44,819 nucleotides of DNA, from positions 1-44,819 of the forward strand of contig CAYMFU010000333.1 in assembly GCA_964389805.1 (NCBI GenBank). Reading direction: 5' to 3'. The stretch comes from JAGTVG01 sp964389805 (GTDB lineage: Bacteria; Bacteroidota; Bacteroidia; Cytophagales; Cyclobacteriaceae). The notes beneath the pieces were generated by a model that saw only the letters and a list, made by a program, of their open reading frames with translations, was not told the DNA's origin and did not search any database. Within the stretch, counting starts at the first letter, position 1, and the number at the start of each line of letters is the position of its first letter. Shown here one piece after another: positions 25,489-34,221 of this stretch. The position numbers were made by a program, and so were the translations under genes.

Positions 25489-27741
25489 CTATTCCTTCTT
25501 TTTAAATAGTTTTTTAAAGAATTTCTTCACCTTCCCGTCTTCCGCGACTTCAGTGCTGTCACTTTGGGTTGTGTCTTTTTTATCCTCTTCCTTTTCTTTG
25601 TTTTTCTTAAATAGACTTTCAAAGAACCGGTTCCAGGCACCTTTTGTTCTTCTCTCGTCACATTCCATCAATTCAGTATATTCAGAAGAAATATTTATCG
25701 GGGTAAGATATGACCGCCGAAGCTCTGTTTGACCTTCAATATCCCTGATGATATTTCCAGCGATCGGTAAGGCCAGAGCCGATCCACTTCCATTTGATCC
25801 TTTAGAAAAATGAATCTGCGGATTACGTGCTCCAACCCATACCCCGCATGCAAAGTCAGGTGTATAAGAGAAAAACCAGGCATCGCTGTATTCCTGCGAA
25901 GTTCCGGTTTTACCAGCCAGGTCAGACCGGATCCCAAATTGGCCTCGTATCCTTGCTCCTGTGCCTTCATTTATAGCCTTTTGCAGGATTGCCGTAATTG
26001 TATTGGCCACATCCGGATCTATTGCACGATCGCCGGTATTATCCGGTATTTCATAGATCACTTTGCCATCTGAATCGGTGATATTTTTAATCATTACAGG
26101 TTGTTGTATCTGTCCTTGGTTTGCGAAGGTGGCATATACCCGGGTTGCCTCAAACAAGGAAATATTCATGGTACCCAGGGCTACTGAAGGATTATCAGCC
26201 GGTTTTTCTTCAATGCCCAGAAGGGAGCACATCTCTTCCAGGTTTTTATGCCCGACTTTAAAGTACAAATCAACAGTAGGTATATTCAGCGAATGGACTA
26301 GGGAATACCACATTGAAGTTTCATCCCCACTGCTGCCATCATAATTCCTCGGTGCCCAGTTGTCGTATTCTTCGAATACTTTTTCCTCATTATCCAGATA
26401 ATCGCATGGAGATTTCCCATCTTTTATAGCTGCAGCATACAAAACAGGTTTGAACGAGGAAGCAATCATCCGCTTTGCCAGGACAAGATCATAAGGGAGG
26501 TACCTGAAGTGATTACCACCCACCCAGGCTTTTACTTCTCCTGTTTTCGGCTCCAGGATAAGGACCCCGGCGTTTAACATGCTTTCATAGTGCCAGGCAC
26601 TATCCAGCTTAGTCAGTTCCTGTACTTTAATTCCATCCCAGGACCACAATTCTCGTTTTTCCTGGATGGTATTGTCAAACGAATCCACCAACTCAACTTT
26701 CTTGTTTTTAACTTCCGGGTCAATATTAAAAGCCCCTTGCATCTGAGTTAGCTGTTTTCGAATTGATTTTTTCGCCAGGATCTGCAAGCGACTGTCAAGT
26801 GTTGTGGTAATGATCAAGCCATCTCTTTCAATATCGTATTCCTTATCACTCTTATTCTTCGGATTATTCAGGATCTCACGAGCTTTTTTCTCTACTTGAA
26901 ACAGGAAATACTGGGCTGGTCCTTCATAGCTCAGATTTGAATAATCCAGATCAAGTGGCCGCTCTACCTGTTCCTTATACAATCCATCGTCAAGTTTTCC
27001 CTGATCGTGCATCAGTTGTAAGACCAGGTTCCGGCGCTCCAGAGCCCTCTCCGGGTTCAGCCTGGGATGGTAATACGTATTTCCTTTCAATAGTCCGATG
27101 AGCATTGCAGCTTCATCAATCTCCAATTCAGATACGGTTTTATTATAATACCTGTTTGCCGCTGCTTCAATTCCAAATACTTCTTCCCCAAAAGGAACAA
27201 AATTTAAATATAAGAGTAGAATATCATCTTTGCTGTATACTTCTTCAAGACGAACTGCTATAATGGCTTCCCTGATTTTATTTACAGGAAGGGTTAACAG
27301 GCCAAAATCTTCCCGGCCATACAGGTTTTTTGCCAATTGCTGGGTAAGGGTACTACCCCCTCCGGATGCCCTGTTTCCCATAATTATGGATTTGATGATA
27401 ACCCTCATTAAGCTTCGGTTATCAATCCCATTATGTTCGTAAAAACGAACATCTTCCGTACATATCAATGCATCAATAAGATGTTGTGGGAGTACCTCCC
27501 AATCTATCTCTGTATGGTTTTTTGAAAAGATCTTGCCGATCAGATCATGGTCGCTGCTATATACCAGTGTGGCATTTTCATCCTTCAGGTCCGCCAGCTC
27601 GGTAGTGGAAGGAAGTGGTCCAAAAGCACCCATAAAGATCATCCCCAGAAATCCTCCAAGAATCAGAATGACCAATAGAATTCCGGTTAACAGAGATCTT
27701 ATAAGAATCCTTTTATAAATACCTTTTTTGTTTTTGGCCAT
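25489..27741 (-). CDS. Class A penicillin-binding protein (transglycosylase/transpeptidase)
   Basis: The 750-residue protein builds and cross-links peptidoglycan. It has an N-terminal membrane anchor (about 13-38). The GT51 domain (about 70-260) has catalytic E96 in TEDVRFYEHNG, the GGGSTLTQQLAKNLYG motif and IREAIIAVRLEEVYSKDD with E158. In KxxILExYLN the glutamate is replaced (KDDILLLYLN); Bacteroidota enzymes often vary here. The transpeptidase domain has nucleophile S428 in SSFK (428-431), SLN (484-486) and KTGTS (611-615). The C-terminus is a very charged lysine/glutamate tail. Length fits PBP1A-type proteins. It is convergent with the TPR lipoprotein and divergent from the sulfatase. 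Confidence 0.95.
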   Translation of the reverse strand: MAKNKKGIYKRILIRSLLTGILLVILILGGFLGMIFMGAFGPLPSTTELADLKDENATLVYSSDHDLIGKIFSKNHTEIDWEVLPQHLIDALICTEDVRFYEHNGIDNRSLMRVIIKSIIMGNRASGGGSTLTQQLAKNLYGREDFGLLTLPVNKIREAIIAVRLEEVYSKDDILLLYLNFVPFGEEVFGIEAAANRYYNKTVSELEIDEAAMLIGLLKGNTYYHPRLNPERALERRNLVLQLMHDQGKLDDGLYKEQVERPLDLDYSNLSYEGPAQYFLFQVEKKAREILNNPKNKSDKEYDIERDGLIITTTLDSRLQILAKKSIRKQLTQMQGAFNIDPEVKNKKVELVDSFDNTIQEKRELWSWDGIKVQELTKLDSAWHYESMLNAGVLILEPKTGEVKAWVGGNHFRYLPYDLVLAKRMIASSFKPVLYAAAIKDGKSPCDYLDNEEKVFEEYDNWAPRNYDGSSGDETSMWYSLVHSLNIPTVDLYFKVGHKNLEEMCSLLGIEEKPADNPSVALGTMNISLFEATRVYATFANQGQIQQPVMIKNITDSDGKVIYEIPDNTGDRAIDPDVANTITAILQKAINEGTGARIRGQFGIRSDLAGKTGTSQEYSDAWFFSYTPDFACGVWVGARNPQIHFSKGSNGSGSALALPIAGNIIRDIEGQTELRRSYLTPINISSEYTELMECDERRTKGAWNRFFESLFKKNKEKEEDKKDTTQSDSTEVAEDGKVKKFFKKLFKKKE

Positions 27742-27870
27742 TTAGTAAACTACTTTACCTATGCGAAATTATTATAAAATGATAGAATTGTGCACTACCC
27801 TTGATATTATTATCTTAGCGACAAATACCAGAGCTCTGATTCAGGAGACCTGGATCTTGCAAAATTGATA

Positions 27871-27878
27871 TACTTTTC
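27871..27878 (+). promoter_or_regulatory. Near-match -7 element TACTTTTC three bases before the sulfatase start
   Basis: Seven of eight positions match TAnnTTTG. ACC separates it from the ATG at 27882, so a transcript from here would be nearly leaderless. A 10-bp palindrome CAGAGCTCTG (27829-27838) lies 32 bases upstream, possibly by chance. Confidence 0.3.
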
Positions 27879-27881
27879 ACC

Positions 27882-29393
27882 ATGAAAAAACATGTACTTA
27901 TATATTGGATCCATTCCCTAATTTTAACATTAGGCTTTATGGGATGCGATTCGCAAGAGCACGCAACCACGAATGATTATCCCAACATTGTGTATATCCT
28001 GGCTGATGATATGGGGTATGGAGACATTAATGGATTGAATAGCGATTCGAAGATTTTGACACCAAATATGGACAGGTTAATAGCGGAGGGAATGCATTTT
28101 TCAGATGCGCATTCGCCATCAGCTGTTTGTACACCGACCAGGTATGGCATCTTAACCGGGCGATATTGTTTCAGGACAAGGTTGGAATCTGGTGTTCTTT
28201 TAGGTCATCAGCCATCATTAATTGAACCGGGTAGATTGACAGTGGCCTCTATGCTCAGGGAAAAGGGATACAAAACAGCTTGTATAGGTAAGTGGCACCT
28301 GGGTCTGGATTTCAAGAAGAAAGATCCTGGAAAGCCTCTGGTAGAAGGAGATATATGGGATCTTAGCAGTACAGAGAATGTTGATTATTCTGCTGAGATT
28401 GATGGTGGACCTGTTGATTGTGGATTTGATTACTCTTTTATAATTCCCTCTTCTCTTGATATACAACCTTATTTTTTTATAAGGAATAAAAAAATAGTGA
28501 ACACGGATATTATAAAAATAGAAGGAGCCCACGATGATAATTTCCAGGGAAAATTCTGGAGACCCGGTGATGCTTCCAGAGATTTTGATTTTGAACAGAC
28601 TTTACCAATTCTGACTTCAGAAGCAGTTCAATTTATTGAAAGGCAATCAGAAAATACTTATCAAAATCCGTTTTTTTTATATTTTCCTTTACCTGCGCCA
28701 CATACACCCTGGATGCCTCTGGAAGAATTTACCGGAAAATCCGGTGCCGGTAGATATGGCGATTTTGTTTCGCAGGTTGATTTTACGGTAGGGGAGGTTT
28801 TAAGAGTCCTTGAAGAAAAGGGATTGTCGGAAAATACGCTTGTATTTTTAACCAGTGACAATGGAGCATATTGGTTTCCTGGGAATATTGAAGAGTTTGA
28901 TCATCGATCGAATTACATTTTCAGTGGTATGAAATCGGATGTCTGGGAAGGGGGGCATCATATACCCTATATAGCCAGATGGCCGGGGAAAATAAAAGAA
29001 GGTGTTGAGAGTGATCACCTAGTCTGCCTGACAGACCTTGTCGCCACCTGTGCTGAAATTGTTGATTGTGAACTTCCATACAACAGCGCTGAAGACAGTT
29101 ACAGCCATCTTAATGCCTTATTCGGAATAGAAGATAGTCAAGCTCGGGATCAGTTGGTCAGTCAATCTGTTAGTGGGATGTATTCTATACGTAAAAGCAA
29201 TTGGAAGCTGATCGAAGGCAGGGGATCCGGGGGATGGACATATGAAGGGAATCCAGATGAACCGGCTGGACAGATATATGACTTGGACGTCGATATTGGT
29301 GAGAAGAATAATATCTATGCTGATCACCCTGATAAAGTTAAGGAACTTTCGGAAATGTTGAAAATGTTTAAGGACGAGCGGAGGTCGAGATAG
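27882..29393 (+). CDS. Sulfatase (formylglycine-type), lipoprotein
   Basis: The 503-residue product has a lipoprotein signal (lipobox FMGC, Cys22). It is an S1-family sulfatase: metal aspartates D42-D43 in YILADDMGYGD, and the maturation motif CxPxR in AVCTPTRYGILTGRY, with C83 being the residue oxidised to formylglycine. Further sites are GKWHLG, PHTPW and the second metal ligands in TSDNGAYWFPG. It would remove sulfate from a carbohydrate, glycosaminoglycan or aryl sulfate at the cell surface or periplasm. The S1 subfamily is not fixed from sequence alone. The activating enzyme (FGE or radical SAM anSME) is not in the window. Divergent from the penicillin-binding protein gene (140 bases between starts). 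Confidence 0.93.
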   Translation: MKKHVLIYWIHSLILTLGFMGCDSQEHATTNDYPNIVYILADDMGYGDINGLNSDSKILTPNMDRLIAEGMHFSDAHSPSAVCTPTRYGILTGRYCFRTRLESGVLLGHQPSLIEPGRLTVASMLREKGYKTACIGKWHLGLDFKKKDPGKPLVEGDIWDLSSTENVDYSAEIDGGPVDCGFDYSFIIPSSLDIQPYFFIRNKKIVNTDIIKIEGAHDDNFQGKFWRPGDASRDFDFEQTLPILTSEAVQFIERQSENTYQNPFFLYFPLPAPHTPWMPLEEFTGKSGAGRYGDFVSQVDFTVGEVLRVLEEKGLSENTLVFLTSDNGAYWFPGNIEEFDHRSNYIFSGMKSDVWEGGHHIPYIARWPGKIKEGVESDHLVCLTDLVATCAEIVDCELPYNSAEDSYSHLNALFGIEDSQARDQLVSQSVSGMYSIRKSNWKLIEGRGSGGWTYEGNPDEPAGQIYDLDVDIGEKNNIYADHPDKVKELSEMLKMFKDERRSR

Positions 29394-29495
29394 ATGGTAA
29401 TACTTTAGTAACCAAATAGAATCACATGGTAAAAGTTTGCCTTGGGCCTGCATAGAATTGCAATCTGGGGATAGGATAAGTCGTACTATTTATAG

Positions 29496-29753
29496 CTAGT
29501 TTTCTCTTCGTTTCTTCTTTCTATAGTGCTTTTTATATTTTTTACCGTCTGTATCATATTTATAAGCTCCTTTGTACTGGATGTCATTAATAGATTTGAT
29601 TTTTACATTATACGTTGATCGTCTATATTGTGATTTATGAGGTTTAGATCCTTGTTTTGTTGATGAACAGCCTGTGATCAAAGGACCACAGGTGACCAAG
29701 ACTATAAGAAATATAAATATTCCGCGTCCAATTTTATTGCGCAATCCTCCCAT
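29496..29753 (-). CDS. Small basic lipoprotein
   Basis: The 85-residue product has a signal with lipobox LITGC (Cys29) and a basic mature part: SSTKQGSKPHKSQYRRSTYN, then IQYKGAYKYDTDGKKYKKHY and a lysine/arginine tail (RKKKRREN). It is comparable in design, not clearly homologous, to the lipoprotein at 18336. Its start lies 36 bases after the stop of the aldo/keto reductase gene, in the same direction, so the two may be one operon. Function unknown. Confidence 0.78.
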   Translation of the reverse strand: MGGLRNKIGRGIFIFLIVLVTCGPLITGCSSTKQGSKPHKSQYRRSTYNVKIKSINDIQYKGAYKYDTDGKKYKKHYRKKKRREN

Positions 29754-29789
29754 CCGATTTACTATAATATTTAATCCTCAACGTGCCGC

Positions 29790-30800
29790 CTAACAGATCA
29801 TTCCATCGTAATAGCCTGGTTTTGAGTAAACAAAATGCTGTGATTCAGCCAAGGGTGAAAGCCTCTTTTCCAGTTCTAAATCCATGTGGCCGGATTGACT
29901 TCCTTCGGTATAATTGCTGGCGATCTCAATATTTTGTTTTAATGGATCCATGCCCGTCATACTAACCACAGCGGTGTGTACACCTTGCTTTTCCCAGGCA
30001 TATTCAAGCAATTCTTTTGGCCCGGCGTAATCGTTAACGATATCCCGCATTACTTTCATTGCGATGGTTCCCAGGTTCTTTTTCCTTGCAGCAGGCAGTG
30101 CTACATCGATGAAGTTGCCGTAATTAGTTGGATTCATTGCAAGTAAGGTGACATCAAAGTCAAGGTTCTCTATTAGTTCCTTTGAGCGTTCTGCACTGTC
30201 CATGCTGGAGAATCCGATATGACGTACCATTTTTTCAGCTTTGAGTTGTTCCAGGAGCTTATAGTTGCCTTCTGCAATATCGGATAATTTATCCTCATCC
30301 GTGATGGCATGGATCAACAGGAAATCTACGTAATCGGTCTTTAGTCTTTTTAAACTTTCTTCAAACTCCGCTTTTGCCTTGTCGGGCTCACGTTCATGGA
30401 TCTTTGTTAAAAGTACAATTTTATCTCTGTGTGGAGGGAGAATTTCACTAAAACGTGATTCACTGGGTTTTTCTGCATCAGCGCCATAACTCGAGGCTGT
30501 ATCGAAATAATTAATACCCGATTTTAGAGCCCATTCCATATGTGGCTCCCATTCTCCATCTGGCATTTTCATAAATTGCGATCCCCCTCCATAGCCCAGG
30601 ATAGTAATGTTTACACCTGTCTTTCCAAATTTCCGTGTAGGTATGGTACCGGACAAGGCGGAAACACCATCGGAATTAACGGCATCGTCATCCTTTTTTG
30701 CATTACATGAACTGATCAAAGCGCTGCTGGCGGCCAATGATCCTGCGGCCAGGGAACTCTTTTGAATAAATGTTCTTCGGGAAATGGGATCCATTTTCAT
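29790..30800 (-). CDS. Exported aldo/keto reductase with Tat and lipobox signal
   Basis: The 336-residue protein starts with a twin-arginine signal (SRRTFIQ, 7-13) and ends that signal with lipobox LISSC (Cys32), so it should be exported folded and lipid-anchored. The (beta/alpha)8 barrel follows from about residue 52, with the catalytic tetrad D100 (YFDTASSYG), Y105, K133 (LLTKI) and H164 (LLIHAI). Tat export of an NADPH-dependent fold is odd, because nicotinamide cofactor is not free outside the cytoplasm; it may be pre-loaded, or act on a different acceptor. ATG at 30800; a second ATG two codons later is possible. The downstream basic lipoprotein may share its transcript. Confidence 0.88.
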   Translation of the reverse strand: MKMDPISRRTFIQKSSLAAGSLAASSALISSCNAKKDDDAVNSDGVSALSGTIPTRKFGKTGVNITILGYGGGSQFMKMPDGEWEPHMEWALKSGINYFDTASSYGADAEKPSESRFSEILPPHRDKIVLLTKIHEREPDKAKAEFEESLKRLKTDYVDFLLIHAITDEDKLSDIAEGNYKLLEQLKAEKMVRHIGFSSMDSAERSKELIENLDFDVTLLAMNPTNYGNFIDVALPAARKKNLGTIAMKVMRDIVNDYAGPKELLEYAWEKQGVHTAVVSMTGMDPLKQNIEIASNYTEGSQSGHMDLELEKRLSPLAESQHFVYSKPGYYDGMIC

Positions 30801-31156
30801 TTTTTTAAAATTTATTTTTTCTTTCTTTCTTTTCCTGGTAAACTTCCTGAAGGGTGATCCTGAAAGGTTGATGCATTTGACATTAAATGAAAAATATCAT
30901 TTCCTTCAAAAGGATAAATACAAGTCAGAAAGAATATTTTCAATAATTTGATAAATAAGTTAACGTGTTAATAAATTTATTAAATATTCGAGTAAATCTA
31001 TAGTTATTCATGCCTTTATTAGGTGATTAATGTTGAGAACAATCTACAGCCATGCGAAATACCTTCTGTATTTTAGATTTAGAGATAGCATAATACATGT
31101 TTTTTTTTATCTTTGGAGTCCTGATTTTTTGATTCGTTTTTATAAATATTTAGCAT
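30801..31156. other. Divergent intergenic region upstream of the symporter/galK pair
   Basis: About 350 AT-rich bases with no convincing gene. A -7 box lies at 31108-31115. A 48-codon frame (31030-31176) overlaps the symporter start out of frame, is dominated by Phe, Tyr and Arg, and is judged spurious. I see no clear inverted repeat of operator quality. Confidence 0.5.
31108..31115 (+). promoter_or_regulatory. Candidate -7 element TATCTTTG
   Basis: An exact match to TAnnTTTG, preceded by a run of eight T, with 41 bases to the ATG at 31157. No TTTG is found at the expected -33 spacing. Confidence 0.45.
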
Positions 31157-33001
31157 ATGAGTTTTTCGACACTTGACTATATAGTATTCTTTCTGTACGT
31201 GATCTTTATTGTCGCACTGGGATTGTGGATTTCGAGAACGAAGAAGGGAGAACAAAAAACCTCGCAGGATTATTTTCTTGCAAGCCGGTCTCTAACCTGG
31301 TGGGCGATAGGTGCATCCCTGATAGCTGCCAATATTTCTGCAGAGCATTTTATTGCTATGTCCGGATCCGGATATCGGATTGGACTTGGAATAGCTGCCT
31401 ATGAATGGATAGCCGCTATTACATTGATCATAGTTGGGAAATATTTCATTCCGATTTTTCTTGAGAAGAAGATTTATACCATGCCTCAATTTCTTGAAGA
31501 CCGCTTTAATAAAGGTGTGAGCACAGCATTTGCCGTTTTCTGGTTACTTGTATATGTATTTGTGAATCTAACCTCTGTAACCTGGCTGGGAGCCCTTGCA
31601 CTTAAAGAAATTATGGGAGTACCCCTATGGTGGGGCATCATAGGATTAGCAACCTTTTCAGGATTGTACTCTATTTATGGAGGCTTAAAAGCAGTAGCCT
31701 GGACCGATGTCGTACAGGTTGTTTTTCTGGTAGGCGGAGGACTGATAACAACATTTCTGGCGCTTGACGCTGTTTCAGGGGGTGAAGGGATATGGAAAGG
31801 TTTTTCTGTAATTTACGATAAAGCTCTCGATCATTTTCAAATGATCGTCCCGGAGGGAACCATAGTGCCTGATGGAAAGGGGGGGACAGAGGATGCTTAC
31901 TTAAGTCTCCCTGGATTGGCCGTAATTTTCGGAGCAATGTGGCTTACTAACCTGGGCTATTGGGGCTTTAACCAGTATATTATCCAGAAAGCATTGGCTG
32001 CGAAGGATTTGTCACATGCAAAAAGAGGATTGATTTTTGGAGGCTATTTGAAAATATTAATTCCATTACTGGTTTTAATACCTGGAATTACTGCCTATGT
32101 TCTTTTTAATAATCCGGATTTAATGGAGGGGGCCAGTACATCCGGTGAAATAACAATAGCTGATGAAGCGTATCCGTGGCTTTTAAAGAATTTTGTGCCT
32201 GTTGGGATTCGTGGTCTTGCTTTTGCTGCTCTGGTAGCCGCTATTGTAAGCTCATTGGCGTCCATGATCAACAGTACTTCAACCATCTTTACGATGGACA
32301 TATATAAGGCCCACTTTAACAAAGATGCCTCGGAAAAACAACTCGTATTTACTGGTCGTCTCGTTTCATTCATAGCCCTTATCATCGCAGTGGCTATGGC
32401 AAAACCACTTTTAGGCGGACTAGACCAGGCCTTCCAATATATCCAGGAATATACAGGATATATTTATCCGGGAGTCGTGGTTGTATTTTGTATGGGACTT
32501 TTCTGGAAGCAGGCCACCTCAAATGCGGCTTTGTGGACAGCAATAATCACGATCCCGATAGGTATTGCAATACGCGCAATCTTTCCTGATATGCCATTCA
32601 TACTTAGAATGGGATATGTCTTTATTGTTCTGGCCTTTGTCGCCACATTGATCAGCCTATATGATAAGCGAGGAAATGTAGAAAGGGATGTTGAGATAAC
32701 CGAACGTTCAAAAAAGATCGTAGCAGTTGGATGGTTTTTTATAGTACTAGGAATAATAAGTCTGGTAGTCGGCCTGTTGTTCTTCGAACCGTACAGATAT
32801 CTTGGGATCGAGTCAATATTCATGCTTGCCACCTTGTTTGTCTTCCTGGGACTGATTTTAATCTTTAATGTGAAGATGAAGTATGTTAATAAAAAATCAT
32901 ATGTTACAGATCCTGTCATTTACAAAACCTCACCGATCTTTACACTTGGATCTATCGGGATAGTTATTATTATTGTTCTATTATATTATTTCTTCTGGTA
33001 A
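31157..33001 (+). CDS. vSGLT-like Na+/sugar symporter (SSS family)
   Basis: The 614-residue protein has about 14 membrane helices and very close resemblance to the Vibrio Na+/galactose symporter vSGLT: SLIAANISAEHFIAMSGSGY, AAYEWIAAITLIIVGKYF, YWGFNQYIIQKALAAKD, AFQYIQEYTGYIYPG. From memory of vSGLT (offset five), sodium-site residues A57 and I60 and the sugar-binding E83 are kept, while vSGLT Q69 and S91 correspond to H64 and A86 here, so sugar preference may differ. It lacks a signal peptide, as expected. Its TAA stop (32999-33001) overlaps the galK start by one base, tying import to phosphorylation. A -7 box lies 41 bases upstream. Confidence 0.93.
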   Translation: MSFSTLDYIVFFLYVIFIVALGLWISRTKKGEQKTSQDYFLASRSLTWWAIGASLIAANISAEHFIAMSGSGYRIGLGIAAYEWIAAITLIIVGKYFIPIFLEKKIYTMPQFLEDRFNKGVSTAFAVFWLLVYVFVNLTSVTWLGALALKEIMGVPLWWGIIGLATFSGLYSIYGGLKAVAWTDVVQVVFLVGGGLITTFLALDAVSGGEGIWKGFSVIYDKALDHFQMIVPEGTIVPDGKGGTEDAYLSLPGLAVIFGAMWLTNLGYWGFNQYIIQKALAAKDLSHAKRGLIFGGYLKILIPLLVLIPGITAYVLFNNPDLMEGASTSGEITIADEAYPWLLKNFVPVGIRGLAFAALVAAIVSSLASMINSTSTIFTMDIYKAHFNKDASEKQLVFTGRLVSFIALIIAVAMAKPLLGGLDQAFQYIQEYTGYIYPGVVVVFCMGLFWKQATSNAALWTAIITIPIGIAIRAIFPDMPFILRMGYVFIVLAFVATLISLYDKRGNVERDVEITERSKKIVAVGWFFIVLGIISLVVGLLFFEPYRYLGIESIFMLATLFVFLGLILIFNVKMKYVNKKSYVTDPVIYKTSPIFTLGSIGIVIIIVLLYYFFW

Positions 33002-34155
33002 TGAAAACAACTCACGTTAAAGAGGTTTTCAGATCCCTTTATAATAACGATCCTGATATCTATATAGCTCCAGGTCGGATCAATCTGATAGGCGAACATA
33101 CTGATTACAATGACGGTTTTGTATTGCCCGCGGCAATTGATAAGCACGTCATTTATGGTTTGAAAGAAAATGGATTGAATACATACCGCTTTCATGCCAT
33201 TGATTTAGAGGAATCACATGAGACTGATGTGGGTAAACTTCATCACTCAAATAAGGGCTGGCCCAATTACCTTATGGGTGTGATTGACCAGTTAATTAAG
33301 GGAGGACATGATATCCCGGGTTTTGACTGTGTGGTTACGAGTGATATTCCAATTGGAGCTGGATTGTCTTCTTCAGCTGCACTGGAAGCTGGATTAGCAA
33401 CGGGATTAAATGATTTATATGATTTGAAGGTCCAAAAGCTGGATCTGGTTAAGTTATCACAAAAAGCGGAAAATGAATTTGTGGGCGTCAACTGTGGGAT
33501 CATGGACCAGTTCGCTTCGGTTTTTGGGAAATCAGGTCACGTGTTCAGGTTGGATTGCAGATCATTAGAATACGAATATTTTCCTTTGAATTTAAATGGC
33601 AATGCTATTATTCTGGTAGATACAAAAGTAAAACATTCGCTTGGTACCTCAGAATACAATACAAGGCGACAAGAATGTGAGCAAGGGCTTATGTTAGTGG
33701 CTGAAGGAAATGAACAGGTAAAAAGTCTCAGAGATGTTTCCCGTGATATGTTGGAAGTTGAAAGAAACAGATTCGATCCGATAGTTTATAAACGATGTGA
33801 TTACGTTGTTGGCGAGATCGATCGTGTCCAACAGGCTTGCAAGGATCTGCTTGCCGGCAAGATCGAAGACTTTGGAGAAAAAATGTACGAAACTCATGAG
33901 GGCCTGTCAAAAGATTATGAAGTGAGTTGTGAAGAACTGGATTTTCTTGTTGATTTTACAAAAGACAATCCGGATGTATTGGGATCCAGAATGATGGGAG
34001 GTGGTTTCGGGGGGTGTACAATAAACATTATAAATGAAGCAACTATACCATCCTTTAAAGAGAACATCGCGAACGCTTTCCATGCCAGGTTCCGCCATCC
34101 TCCTCTTTTTTACGATGTGAAAATCGATGATGGTGTACATCGTTACCGGGAGTAA
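33001..34155 (+). CDS. galK: Galactokinase
   Basis: The 384-residue GHMP kinase phosphorylates galactose at C1 in the Leloir pathway. The galactokinase signature GRINLIGEHTDYND is at 25-38, the ATP loop IPIGAGLSSSAALE at 116-129, the catalytic aspartate D169 in CGIMDQFAS and the third GHMP motif GGGFGGC near 336-342. Length is typical. Translation is coupled to the Na+/sugar symporter (TAATG overlap at 33001), which supports the sugar being imported by that carrier. GalT, GalE and GalM are not adjacent; the pathway must be completed elsewhere. A hairpin follows (34177-34192). Related N-acetylgalactosamine or arabinose kinases are less likely because the galactokinase signature is complete. 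Confidence 0.95.
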   Translation: MKTTHVKEVFRSLYNNDPDIYIAPGRINLIGEHTDYNDGFVLPAAIDKHVIYGLKENGLNTYRFHAIDLEESHETDVGKLHHSNKGWPNYLMGVIDQLIKGGHDIPGFDCVVTSDIPIGAGLSSSAALEAGLATGLNDLYDLKVQKLDLVKLSQKAENEFVGVNCGIMDQFASVFGKSGHVFRLDCRSLEYEYFPLNLNGNAIILVDTKVKHSLGTSEYNTRRQECEQGLMLVAEGNEQVKSLRDVSRDMLEVERNRFDPIVYKRCDYVVGEIDRVQQACKDLLAGKIEDFGEKMYETHEGLSKDYEVSCEELDFLVDFTKDNPDVLGSRMMGGGFGGCTINIINEATIPSFKENIANAFHARFRHPPLFYDVKIDDGVHRYRE

Positions 34156-34176
34156 GTTTATGGTCAGGGAAAATTT

Positions 34177-34192
34177 CCAGGGTTCTCCCTGG
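34177..34192 (+). terminator. Hairpin after galK, probable weak terminator
   Basis: CCAGGG (34177-34182), loop TTCT, CCCTGG (34187-34192) is a perfect 6-bp GC-rich stem 21 bases after the galK stop, followed by AATCATTTCT, which is T-containing but not a strong T-run. It separates the symporter/galK operon from the next gene. Confidence 0.5.
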
Positions 34193-34221
34193 CAATCATT
34201 TCTAAATATATAATAAAGATA

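Noticed and set aside
27829..27838. Palindrome CAGAGCTCTG upstream of the sulfatase
   Set aside because: Only 10 bp; such palindromes are expected by chance in a window of this size, so it was not called as an operator.
31030..31176. 48-codon plus-strand frame before the symporter
   Set aside because: Phe/Tyr/Arg-dominated, overlaps the symporter start out of frame, with a -7 box inside it.
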